Of a DNA stretch of 8,015 bases, positions 1-5,687 are shown in pieces. Each line of letters opens with the position of its first letter. Within the stretch, counting starts at the first letter, position 1. The position numbers and the translations under genes are program-made. Source of the DNA: Clostridia bacterium (GTDB taxonomy: Bacteria > Bacillota_E > RBS10-35 > JAJYVN01); NCBI GenBank assembly GCA_027335515.1, contig DAHWHT010000341.1:1-8015 (forward strand), read 5' to 3'. The notes beneath the pieces are model-generated. The model did not search any database and was not told where the DNA came from. It worked only from the letters and a program-made list of their open reading frames with translations.

Positions 1-296
1 CCCCCCCCCCCCGTGCGTCCTCATCAACCGCGCCACTGGAGGCCAGCGCGGCCAGCCACCAGCGGTGCCGTACCGCATTGGAGCAACGCGCGCTGCAGGA
101 GGCACGAAGGGCCGGGGCGCCACGGGGGGGGCACAACCCCCGGAGAACCGCTGCACGACTGCACGACGCACCCCCAACCGCTCGTGCAGAAGCCTCCGCG
201 CCGTGCGGTCCTGTCGTGCAGTCGAGGGCCAGAAGCGGACGGCCACTGCGGCAGGATGCGCCATGCCGCAGCGTAGACCATCGGAGGTGGCATCCC
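1..296. other. Gene-free leader stretch with poly-C end and inverted repeats
   Basis: No reading frame here looks like a real protein: the open frames are arginine- and proline-rich shadows of GC-rich DNA. The first 12 bases are all C, which may be a contig end or sequencing artefact. The only structure I see is the cluster of TGCACGA-type repeats at 151-224, described separately. Confidence 0.5.
151..224. repeat. Cluster of TGCACGA repeats with a 12-bp inverted repeat
   Basis: CTGCACGAC (151-159) is followed at once by a second copy, TGCACGAC (160-167). The motif recurs inverted as CTCGTGCAG (181-189) and GTCGTGCAG (213-221). CGACTGCACGAC at 156-167 is perfectly complementary to GTCGTGCAGTCG at 213-224, with a 45-bp gap. 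Four copies of one octamer-like motif in two orientations within 75 bp suggest a protein-binding array or recombination site rather than a terminator. The role is unknown. Confidence 0.45.
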
Positions 297-701
297 TTGG
301 AGGCGCCTTCCTACTCGGCCCGGGTGCGGCCACGGGCGGCGGCGTGCGAGCGCGGAGAGGCCCTGGAAGCGGTGGGCCTGGGGCGGCGGCTCACCAATGC
401 GCAGATACTGGCGTTGCGCGCCGTGGGGTATTCCATCAGCGAGCGGCAGCCGCCTCCGGACCGCCCGTGGGGGCCCGAGGACCGTGCCGTGATCCTCCGC
501 CTCGCCCACGCCCGGGGATGGTCCGCGCTGGCCGTCGCCATGTCCCTGCAGCGCGGGCCGCCAACGAGGCCTCCGGTTGCCCCTGTACATGGATGCCTGG
601 GGGTTTTCTCAATACGCGGCGCCGTCGGGCAGAGCAGGCGGCATTTCACGGGGACTGCCGACGCCCGCTGCGACGCAGCGGGAATTGAGCAGACGCACTG
701 A
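297..701 (+). pseudogene. Probable truncated gene with SANT/HTH-like segment
   Basis: A TTG at 297, ten bases after GGAGG at 283-287, opens a frame of 134 codons. From about residue 20 it reads as real protein: RRLTNAQILALRAVGYSI, then a segment beginning RPWGPEDRAVILRLAHARGW and ending SALAVAMSLQRG. The pattern of Trp, an acidic patch, a leucine-rich helix, then Gly-Trp and Ala-Leu-Ala resembles SANT/Myb-like or homeodomain-like DNA-binding helices. After about position 560 the frame becomes proline/arginine-rich and loses protein character, and no other frame clearly continues it. I infer a gene whose 3' part was lost or shifted, perhaps when the adjacent restriction-modification island arrived. 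It could instead be a short intact hypothetical protein. I do not recognise the family; function is not assigned. Confidence 0.3.
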
Positions 702-724
702 ACTCTCGCGCAGCGTTTCCATGG

Positions 725-946
725 TCACTCAGAGGACACATCCAGGACCTCATCGAGCGTTACCCCAAGCGCCCGAGCAATGGCGTTTAGCACGGACACC
801 TGGGGATCTGGACGTTTACCATGCTCGATGGCGGATAGGTGCCCTTGATCGATACCGGCCGCACGCGCCAGCGCGAGCTGTGATAGGCCGCGTTGCTCAC
901 GCAAGCGGCGAATGTTCTCTCCCAATCGCGGAATCGGCACGGGCAC
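725..946 (-). CDS. XRE-family transcriptional regulator (R-M controller candidate)
   Basis: A 73-residue protein that is almost entirely one Cro/CI-type helix-turn-helix. It begins VPVPIPRLGENIRRLREQRG, followed by LSQLALARAAGIDQGHLSAIE (helices 2-3, with the Gln/His recognition region) and ends with the usual NAIARALGVTLDEVL helix. I prefer the GTG start at 946: AAGGGGG lies seven bases upstream. An ATG at 1012 in the same frame would add 22 Cys/Ala-rich residues, lacks a ribosome binding site and would lie upstream of the candidate promoter. Small XRE proteins next to a methyltransferase are typical controller (C) proteins of type II restriction-modification systems, which activate the nuclease gene and tune the methyltransferase gene. 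Here it diverges from the methyltransferase, with the shared promoter zone between them. The family call is firm; the controller role is inferred from size and position. Confidence 0.8.
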   Translation of the reverse strand: MPVPIPRLGENIRRLREQRGLSQLALARAAGIDQGHLSAIEHGKRPDPQVSVLNAIARALGVTLDEVLDVSSE

Positions 947-958
947 CGCGGCACCCCC

Positions 959-987
959 TTGACCAGTTATGGCACATGCACTACACT
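959..987 (+). promoter_or_regulatory. Sigma-A promoter for the DNA methyltransferase
   Basis: TTGACC (959-964) and TACACT (982-987) are separated by exactly 17 bases, matching the -35 and -10 consensus at 5/6 and 4/6 positions. Transcription would start near 994 and leave a leader of about 158 bases before the methyltransferase start at 1152. The promoter lies just upstream of the divergent XRE gene and encloses one of the two operator-like boxes. Confidence 0.55.
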
Positions 988-995
988 GGCAGCAA
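966..995 (-). promoter_or_regulatory. Weak candidate promoter for the XRE regulator
   Basis: On the minus strand TTGCTG (995-990) and CATAAC (971-966) are separated by 18 bases. They match the sigma-A boxes at 3/6 and 4/6 positions. Transcription would begin around 959, just ahead of the AAGGGGG ribosome binding site, giving a very short leader and supporting the GTG start at 946. It overlaps the opposing methyltransferase promoter, so the two should interfere with each other. Confidence 0.3.
969..982. promoter_or_regulatory. Operator-like box 1
   Basis: ATGGCACATGCACT lies in the spacer of the methyltransferase promoter, between the -35 and -10 elements. It matches box 2 at 9 of 14 positions in the same register (shared ATGGC, CA, GC) and sits exactly 30 bp from it, about three helical turns. 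A protein bound here would block RNA polymerase. It is the candidate site for the adjacent XRE regulator. Confidence 0.35.
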
Positions 996-998
996 GGT

Positions 999-1012
999 AT
1001 GGCGCACGCCAT
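999..1012. promoter_or_regulatory. Operator-like box 2 (perfect palindrome)
   Basis: ATGGCG-CA-CGCCAT is a perfect inverted repeat of six bases with a two-base centre, the size and symmetry expected for a dimeric Cro/CI-type or C-protein operator. It starts about five bases after the predicted methyltransferase transcription start and lies upstream of the regulator's promoter, so binding could repress one gene while affecting the other. Confidence 0.4.
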
Positions 1013-1151
1013 TGGGTGCTGTTGCCACTGTGCGCCGGGACGCTCGCAGGCAATAAGCCCTCCCGCATCTAAGCTTGGCGTGTGCCCACGTCACAGCCGC
1101 ACGTCCGGCCCCTTGCCAGCCAGGGTGGCTGAAGGAAGAAGGGTTGCGGAT

Positions 1152-2075
1152 ATGCCGAAACTGGGTCCCTGGGAACTGGACACCGTCCACAACGTAGACT
1201 GCCTGCCCGCTCTGAAATCGCTCCCCAGCGATGTAATTGATGTCGCAGTCACGTCACCGCCATATTGGGGGCAACGTGGTTCCGCTGGTCTCGGCAGCGA
1301 AGCTGATCCGCGAGAATACCTGAAAAACCTTGTCGCGATCCTGGCAGAAGCTATGCGCTGCTTGAAGCCAAGCGGCACGTTTTGGCTCAATCTCGGCGAC
1401 TCCTACAACACTCCTATCAATTGGCGCGAGGAAGACTACGTCTATAGCAGTCTCGGGCCAGACGGGTCAGGACTTCCGGCGACAAATCAAGCATACACCA
1501 AGCCAAGAGGGAGCCGGCGCGCGTGTATCCGCAAGGACGTCCCGTGGCTTCAGTATGGGAACCTGCTCGCCATCCCGTACCGGGTTGTTATGGAACTGGG
1601 CAACCGCGGTTTCCTATTTCGCGGAGAGGTCGTATGGACAAAGACCAAGCCCATGCCAGAAGGACTGTGCAGACGCCCACACAGACATCACGAGTCAATA
1701 TACGTCTTTGCAAAAAGCGAACGGCACTCCTTCCGAACACGCCCACCCGTACCGTCAGTCTGGAGCTTGGTCCAGGCTCCAAATTATACGAAGCACACAT
1801 CCACGTTTCCGCTCGATCTCCCGTTACGCTGCATCGACGCCGCTGCGCCGATTGCCCCGGGAATTGTGCTAGATCCGTTCATGGGAAGCGGGACAACGGC
1901 GCGTGCGGCGGTCGGTACTGGGCACCATTTTCTGGGGTTCGAAATAGATCCCGAAATGTGCCAAATAGCAAACACGGCGTGCGCTAGCGGCAACGGGTCA
2001 CTCGGGAACAACCGACAAGCCCGTACGGAGGCCCCGATTCAGACATCGTTGCTTCCGGCAGAGGGGGACGCATAA
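1152..2075 (+). CDS. DNA methyltransferase, beta class (N4-cytosine/N6-adenine type)
   Basis: A 307-residue S-adenosylmethionine-dependent DNA methyltransferase, probably the modification half of a type II restriction-modification system. Catalytic motif IV, TSPPYWGQRG, is at residues 34-43. The target-recognition part follows, with KPMPEGLCRRPHRHHESIYV at about 166-185, a typical stretch of this family. The cofactor-binding motif I, DPFMGSGT, is at 241-248, followed by FLGFEIDPEMC. Motif IV before motif I defines the beta class, and TSPPY is the form usual in N4-cytosine enzymes, though some N6-adenine enzymes share it. The ATG at 1152 is chosen because it follows GAAGGAAGAAGGG at 1131-1143 with eight bases of spacing and because homology-like sequence starts there; the open frame extends back to 969 but that part is not protein-like. 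It ends seven bases from the stop of the convergent nuclease gene. Base composition is less GC-rich than the core genes downstream. Confidence 0.88.
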   Translation: MPKLGPWELDTVHNVDCLPALKSLPSDVIDVAVTSPPYWGQRGSAGLGSEADPREYLKNLVAILAEAMRCLKPSGTFWLNLGDSYNTPINWREEDYVYSSLGPDGSGLPATNQAYTKPRGSRRACIRKDVPWLQYGNLLAIPYRVVMELGNRGFLFRGEVVWTKTKPMPEGLCRRPHRHHESIYVFAKSERHSFRTRPPVPSVWSLVQAPNYTKHTSTFPLDLPLRCIDAAAPIAPGIVLDPFMGSGTTARAAVGTGHHFLGFEIDPEMCQIANTACASGNGSLGNNRQARTEAPIQTSLLPAEGDA

Positions 2076-2082
2076 AGCCGCC

Positions 2083-3267
2083 CTAGTGGTTTCGTTCACA
2101 AAAGGTTGCCCAGCCGTTTACCACAAACCGGTGGAAGGCGTCCTTGGGGTCGTTGAAGTTGCACACGATGACCCTTCCCCGGGTTTCCGGCGAAGGTGGC
2201 GTTGGAATGGTGTTGGCGTTGTACGAGAAGCAGGCGGAGAAATATCCGTTTACCTCGAAGTCGCGACGTTTGGCACTGCGTCTATCCGGGCCCGAGGTGC
2301 CATCGTGAACGGGCCCGAGCTCCCCGGCATTGACAGGATGGGCAGCTGGAGAGCCCTTACAGTCCATGGTCCAGAGCGGAGACAAGTACCCCTTTCCCAT
2401 AAGCGCCTCGCTCATCGGCACGTCGTCCGTGCGTCGTTCGGCAAAGCTTGCCTTAACGTGCACAACGCCAAAGCAGATCTCCTTGCCGTGTTGATGACCA
2501 ATCAAGAAGACGTCGATCTTATCTCCCTCAATCGTATGAGTAATGCCCTGTTGGAGTTGGCCTTGGTATTGCGCTTTCCGATCGGAATCTGGGATAACGA
2601 TGTCCAACCCGGCTTCGCGCAAGGCGGGGCCATAATGCGCAACCAGAACACGTTCGAGGGCCCAGCCCCCGGTTCGCTTCCAGCTCTGCCCGAAGTCAAG
2701 CCGTGCATGAGTGGCGGGATGGTTCAGAGGGTCGCAATAAGCACGGTACACTAGGAACCACCACAGGTCCGATGGGTTTGCGTGAGGCCAGGTTGTGGCG
2801 GCCTGGAGGAACGTCGAGGCGACTGATTTAGTCTGGATGGCACGAGCCCGCTCGTCGGACGGGTCAGGCAGGGCGGCAAGATTCGCGAGGCCCGTGCGGA
2901 GCACCGATAAAACCTGTTCAAAGTCGGCGAGGGTCGCGTTTGCTAGCGGTACGGCCGCATCATGTCGGCCGTAGGGGAAGTGGAGGATGATGCCATCGCC
3001 ACTAGTCGCCTGCTCTGCCCACAGATCTCGCCGCAAAACGGTAGGTGCTTTCAAGCCAGAGAACATTTCTACTGCCGGTAGGCCTACTGCTGAGCCCATG
3101 GCCATGATGAAATCAAGGCGCGGGACCTCGCGGCCGGATTCGATCAGTGCGGTCCAGCCCGGGCCCACTCCTAGATGGGTGTCCACGTCTTCAGGGCTAA
3201 GCCCTCGGGATTCGCGCGCCACCTTCAACCGTTCGGCGACGACGGACAGGGGCCTTGGCTCGGGCAA
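2083..3267 (-). CDS. XRE-HTH fused to putative BsaWI-like type II restriction endonuclease
   Basis: A 394-residue protein. Residues 8-71 form a Cro/CI-type helix-turn-helix (VAERLKVARESRGLSPEDVD, then LGVGPGWTALIESGREVPRL). Residues 75-394 look like a nuclease of the CCGG-cutting group: DLWWFLVYRAYC (167-178), DFGQSWKRTGGWALERVL (191-208), a KID at 250-252, then GVVHVKASFAERRTDDVPMS (267-286), MDCKGSPAAHPVNAGELGP (301-319) and FSYNANTIPT. D252 and K272, with E277 and E205 as possible partners, could form the PD-(D/E)XK-type centre. I recognise this pattern as like the BsaWI family (WCCGGW) from memory; the target site is not proven. The start is a TTG at 3267, seven bases after GGGAGG (3280-3275). 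It converges on the methyltransferase with a seven-base gap. The N-terminal HTH may allow autoregulation. A plain transcription factor with an unknown C-terminal domain is the alternative. Confidence 0.68.
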   Translation of the reverse strand: MPEPRPLSVVAERLKVARESRGLSPEDVDTHLGVGPGWTALIESGREVPRLDFIMAMGSAVGLPAVEMFSGLKAPTVLRRDLWAEQATSGDGIILHFPYGRHDAAVPLANATLADFEQVLSVLRTGLANLAALPDPSDERARAIQTKSVASTFLQAATTWPHANPSDLWWFLVYRAYCDPLNHPATHARLDFGQSWKRTGGWALERVLVAHYGPALREAGLDIVIPDSDRKAQYQGQLQQGITHTIEGDKIDVFLIGHQHGKEICFGVVHVKASFAERRTDDVPMSEALMGKGYLSPLWTMDCKGSPAAHPVNAGELGPVHDGTSGPDRRSAKRRDFEVNGYFSACFSYNANTIPTPPSPETRGRVIVCNFNDPKDAFHRFVVNGWATFCERNH

Positions 3268-3284
3268 TGGGCATCCTCCCTGGA

Positions 3285-3298
3285 CCGCTTCGGAGCGG
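3285..3298. promoter_or_regulatory. Small inverted repeat before the nuclease gene
   Basis: CCGCT-TCGG-AGCGG is a perfect five-base inverted repeat with a four-base centre. It lies five bases upstream of the ribosome binding site of the HTH-nuclease gene. It could be an operator for the HTH of the nuclease or of the separate XRE regulator, or a small RNA hairpin. It does not match the two boxes at 969-1012. Confidence 0.25.
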
Positions 3299-3362
3299 AG
3301 GGTCTAGGGTGGATTCGGCTCTGCCGGGGAACTCCCTGCGCGTTGTGGGGATGGGCTGCCTG

Positions 3363-3407
3363 TGTCAACCGAAACGGGGACCACCGTGCGCAACGAAATG
3401 GGGACCA
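3363..3407 (+). mobile_element. IS21-family terminus remnant (paired terminal repeats)
   Basis: The stretch starts TGTCAACC... wait-free of any gene: TGTGTCAACC at 3361-3370 leads into GAAACGGGGACCA (3371-3383), and GCAACGAAATGGGGACCA at 3390-3407 is a second copy of the same motif about 24 bases on. Ends of IS21-family elements typically carry several such direct repeats ending in GGGGACC, which the IstA transposase binds. No istA or istB sequence and no matching opposite end is visible in the window, so this would be a solo relic or a chance resemblance. The identification is by recognition of the repeat pattern only. Confidence 0.4.
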
Positions 3408-4172
3408 GGGGCACGGGTGCGGGACCGTGTGGGATCGTCGCTCGCAACTGCAACCGCGGGAGGGGGGCCGCGTCCGCCCTTGACCTCGACCCCAGCACGT
3501 GCGGGCCCGTCTGTCCTACCGACGGGCCGCAGCACTTTTCGCTGAGCACACCGGCTGGTCCCTCCACCAACCATGTCACTCTGCCCTCACCCACGCGGCC
3601 GAGGACGGCACCAATCGGCCGCTCCTCCTCGCCCGGTCCCGTCACGCCTCGTAGCGCGCCCCGCGACCGAACGACCCCGCCCGACGACGCAGGCGAGGTG
3701 AACGGTGACCGAGGTCGTATTCGTCCACGGCAACACTCAAGGCCGATCGTCACCCACATCCCGAACTCCCAGCGGTGCGGCGTTGTCAATATACCGGAGG
3801 CAGGGCTCAGGGTACTAGGTCACATACCACCTGTGGTGGTTCAGGGACTTGTGGGTATGGGTAAGCATCAAACGGGGGGGCAGCGACGATGGCAGACGAC
3901 ACCTGACAACGCCGGTAGGCGCCCCGCTTCCCTTGGGGCAGTTGCGCCGTCCTTGGGTCGCAAGGGGTTCCGGGGAGGGGTGCATAGAATTCGGAGTTCA
4001 TCGCCATGGTCGCGGACAAGCTTCGCATGGAACTGCGGCGTTGACGCGCCCGGTTTCGTCCGGATGTGGCGGGGCTGGCAGGAAAAACCTCCATCGACGG
4101 CCAATGGGCGGGCCGTGGGTGGCGTGAGATTCGGTCCATGCCTGCACCGGCGGCCATAGGCCGGTGGTGCAT

Positions 4173-4215
4173 CCCAGGAGGGGCGGCGGGGCGGGAAGCC
4201 CCCCCGCCACCTGGG
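4173..4215. other. Strong GC hairpin upstream of the hypothetical gene
   Basis: CCCAGG (4173-4178) pairs with CCTGGG (4210-4215), and inside it GGCGGCGGGGC (4182-4192) pairs with GCCCCCCCGCC (4198-4208) with one mismatch, leaving a GGGAA loop. It ends 37 bases before the GTG at 4253. There is no T tract, so it is not a standard terminator; it could be a leader structure, a terminator of a lost upstream gene, or a transcript-stability element. Confidence 0.4.
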
Positions 4216-4252
4216 GGCCGGTGTCGCGTCGGCCCGGGGGGAATGAGCAGCG

Positions 4253-5119
4253 GTGGAGGGCGGCCAAGGAACCGGCGCCCCGCGCGCCAGGGTCTCGGTC
4301 CAGGCGGTGGAGGAGCTGATCCAGGGGTTTGCGGGCGTCGAGGCGGCCCGCATCATCCTCGATGACTGGGGCGCCGTGCGGGAGGTTCATGTCCTCGCCG
4401 ACGGGTCGCGCCCGGCGAAGGCCGTCGTGCGGGATATCGAATCCGGCCTGCAGGCGCGGTGGGGACTGATCGTGGACCACCGCCGGATCAGCGTCGCCCA
4501 ACTTGGGGCGGTGCCACGGCGCCCCAAGTGGGTCCGCCTCAGCCTCCAGCAGTTCTCGGTCGCCTCCGACCCGGTGCGGGGGCGGATCGAGGTGGCGGTG
4601 AGCCTCGCGCCGGAGCCCCTCCGCGACCCCTTCGGGCGCGTCCTGCACGACCCGGACGTGCCCTCGGCGATGTGGCAGGGGCGCGCCTCGGGGTCCGCCA
4701 GCGGGGGCCTCGGCCTACGCTTGGCGGCGGAGGCCACGCTGCAGGCCCTCAATCAATCCCTGCTGCCCGAACACATCTTCAGCATCGGCGAGATGGTGCG
4801 CCTCCCGCTGGGGGATCGCGAGGCGATCCTTTGCCTCCTGCACTACCACGCGCCGCGTGGGGTCGCGGAACTCCTGACGGGGTCGGCCCTGATCCGTGGC
4901 GAGGCGATGGACGCCGCCGTGCGCGCGGTGCTCAACGGCAGCAACCGCCTGTTTGGCGTGGCCATGCGGCGCCGGGGAGTCGTCGGGGAAGGGCCGCGCT
5001 CCGGGCAGTTGGCCTGGGCGGGGGAGGGGCCGGCATGGGGTGAGGCGGCGGCGGGCCGGGACCCCGGACCCGTCGCTGCCGGATCCGCCAGCGGGGGCGG
5101 GGAAGAGGCCGGGCGCTGA
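4253..5119 (+). CDS. Conserved-looking hypothetical protein
   Basis: A 288-residue protein I cannot assign to a named family. It begins with GTG 4253; GGGGGG at 4236-4241 is the only candidate ribosome binding site, with 11 bases of spacing. Residues 14-84 form a compact alpha/beta unit: VQAVEELIQGFAGVEAARII, then DDWGAVREVHVLADGSRPAK with a predicted strand, then a helix VVRDIESGLQARWG and VDHRRISVAQL. Residues 94-238 form a second unit with alternating strands and helices, including LGLRLAAEATLQALNQ (153-168), REAILCLLHY and the segment LLTGSALIRGEAMDAAVRAVLNGSNRLFG (207-235). The last 45 residues are a Gly/Ala-rich, probably disordered tail. There is no signal peptide or membrane segment, so it should be cytoplasmic. 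The strong third-position GC and ordered helix periodicity argue that it is real. It lies upstream of spoIIM in the same direction but 568 bases away, so co-transcription is uncertain. Confidence 0.72.
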   Translation: MEGGQGTGAPRARVSVQAVEELIQGFAGVEAARIILDDWGAVREVHVLADGSRPAKAVVRDIESGLQARWGLIVDHRRISVAQLGAVPRRPKWVRLSLQQFSVASDPVRGRIEVAVSLAPEPLRDPFGRVLHDPDVPSAMWQGRASGSASGGLGLRLAAEATLQALNQSLLPEHIFSIGEMVRLPLGDREAILCLLHYHAPRGVAELLTGSALIRGEAMDAAVRAVLNGSNRLFGVAMRRRGVVGEGPRSGQLAWAGEGPAWGEAAAGRDPGPVAAGSASGGGEEAGR

Positions 5120-5350
5120 GTGGGCAGCCCAAGGGCCCTCGTTTGCGCTGCCCACTTCCGGAGCCCGGGGAACGGCACCGCGGTCCCCGTCCCTGGGGTC
5201 GCCGGGCTCCTGTGGGCTGTGGGCGTTGGGCGACAGGGGGGGGCCGGGGGGCCAAGATGCCTCCGTATGCCTCCGTGTCCACGCCCCGGGACCCGCCGGG
5301 CCGCAGGCGGCACTGCTGCGCCTCCTGGTCGGTGCCGCGGCGGCGCACCC

Positions 5351-5414
5351 CAGCGGAGCACCGCGCACCGCAGGTGCGCTTGGCAGCGGAGCACCGCGCA
5401 CCGCAGGTGCGCTT
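5351..5414. repeat. Tandem 31-bp direct repeat, each copy with a 7-bp hairpin
   Basis: Two identical 31-base units at 5351-5381 and 5384-5414, with a period of 33 bases. Each starts CAGCGGAGCACC and contains the perfect inverted repeat GCGCACC-GCA-GGTGCGC (5363-5379 and 5396-5412). The second copy runs into a CGCTCC/CGCTTCG-rich stretch to about 5443. The period is a multiple of three, but no frame across it looks like a real protein. It may be a REP-like element or a duplicated binding site. Confidence 0.7.
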
Positions 5415-5541
5415 CGCTCCGCCGCTCCGCCGCTTCGCTCCGCGGCATCCGGCGTGGGGGCCGGGCATAGTCCTGGTGGGCCATGCCCTACCCCTGCCGG
5501 GAATGCGTGGCCGCCCAGGAGGCCGCTGCGAAAAAGCCGGA

Positions 5542-5576
5542 GGCGGCCCCCCAACCACCAGGGGTGGTGGTCCGCC
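5542..5576. other. Two-part stem, possible RNA structure
   Basis: ACCACC (5554-5559) pairs with GGTGGT (5566-5571) around a six-base loop, and the outer GGCGG (5542-5546) pairs with CCGCC (5572-5576) after a seven-base bulge on the 5' side. It lies 26 bases before the perfect hairpin at 5603-5638, so the two may belong to one structured transcript or element. Confidence 0.3.
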
Positions 5577-5602
5577 AGGAACGCTGGCCACTGCATGCGG
5601 AA

Positions 5603-5638
5603 GACGGTGCTGCCAAAACCCGCTTTGGCAGCACCGTC
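5603..5638. repeat. Perfect 15-bp inverted repeat (hairpin)
   Basis: GACGGTGCTGCCAAA (5603-5617) is perfectly complementary to TTTGGCAGCACCGTC (5624-5638), with a six-base loop ACCCGC. The stem is strong, but neither strand has a T tract after it, so it is not a canonical intrinsic terminator. It could end the transcript of the gene upstream in a T-independent way, act as a bidirectional barrier, be part of a repeated intergenic element, or be an operator for a large dimeric protein. The next gene, spoIIM, starts 50 bases downstream. Confidence 0.6.
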
Positions 5639-5687
5639 GTAGGGTGCGGCCCCTGACCAGAGGGCGGGCAGGGCTTGGGGGTGCCCC

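Larger units (their letters stand above)
3268..4252. other. Gene-free stretch between the R-M island and the core genes
   Basis: About 985 bases without a credible gene. The open frames on both strands are Pro/Arg/Ser/Gly-rich and show no domain or consistent start. The stretch begins with the upstream region of the nuclease gene, then has repeats like an IS21 terminus (3363-3407), then featureless GC-rich DNA, and ends with a strong hairpin (4173-4215). It probably marks a recombination scar between imported and resident DNA. Confidence 0.5.
5120..5687. other. Gene-free, structure-rich stretch upstream of spoIIM
   Basis: About 570 bases with no credible gene, although long open frames exist in several phases because the DNA is extremely GC-rich. 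It contains a tandem 31-bp repeat (5351-5414), a smaller GGGCAT/ATGCCC inverted repeat (5463-5488), a two-part stem at 5542-5576 and a perfect 15-bp hairpin (5603-5638). ATGCCTCCGT also occurs twice in a row at 5257-5276. Confidence 0.5.

Noticed and set aside
947..1012. ATG start at 1012 for the XRE regulator
   Set aside because: It lacks a ribosome binding site and adds a Cys/Ala-rich tail foreign to the family; GTG 946 has AAGGGGG at seven bases.
969..1151. N-terminal extension of the methyltransferase to the ATG at 969
   Set aside because: The added 61 residues are Cys/His/Arg-rich, overlap the promoter and operator boxes, and have no ribosome binding site, while ATG 1152 has a good one.
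3304..3789. Minus-strand open frame of 161 codons in the gene-free stretch
   Set aside because: It reads through the IS21-like repeats, has no ribosome binding site or domain, and looks like chance coding in GC-rich DNA.
5351..5414. CRISPR array
   Set aside because: There are only two units, with just two bases between them, so no spacer exists; it is a tandem duplication.
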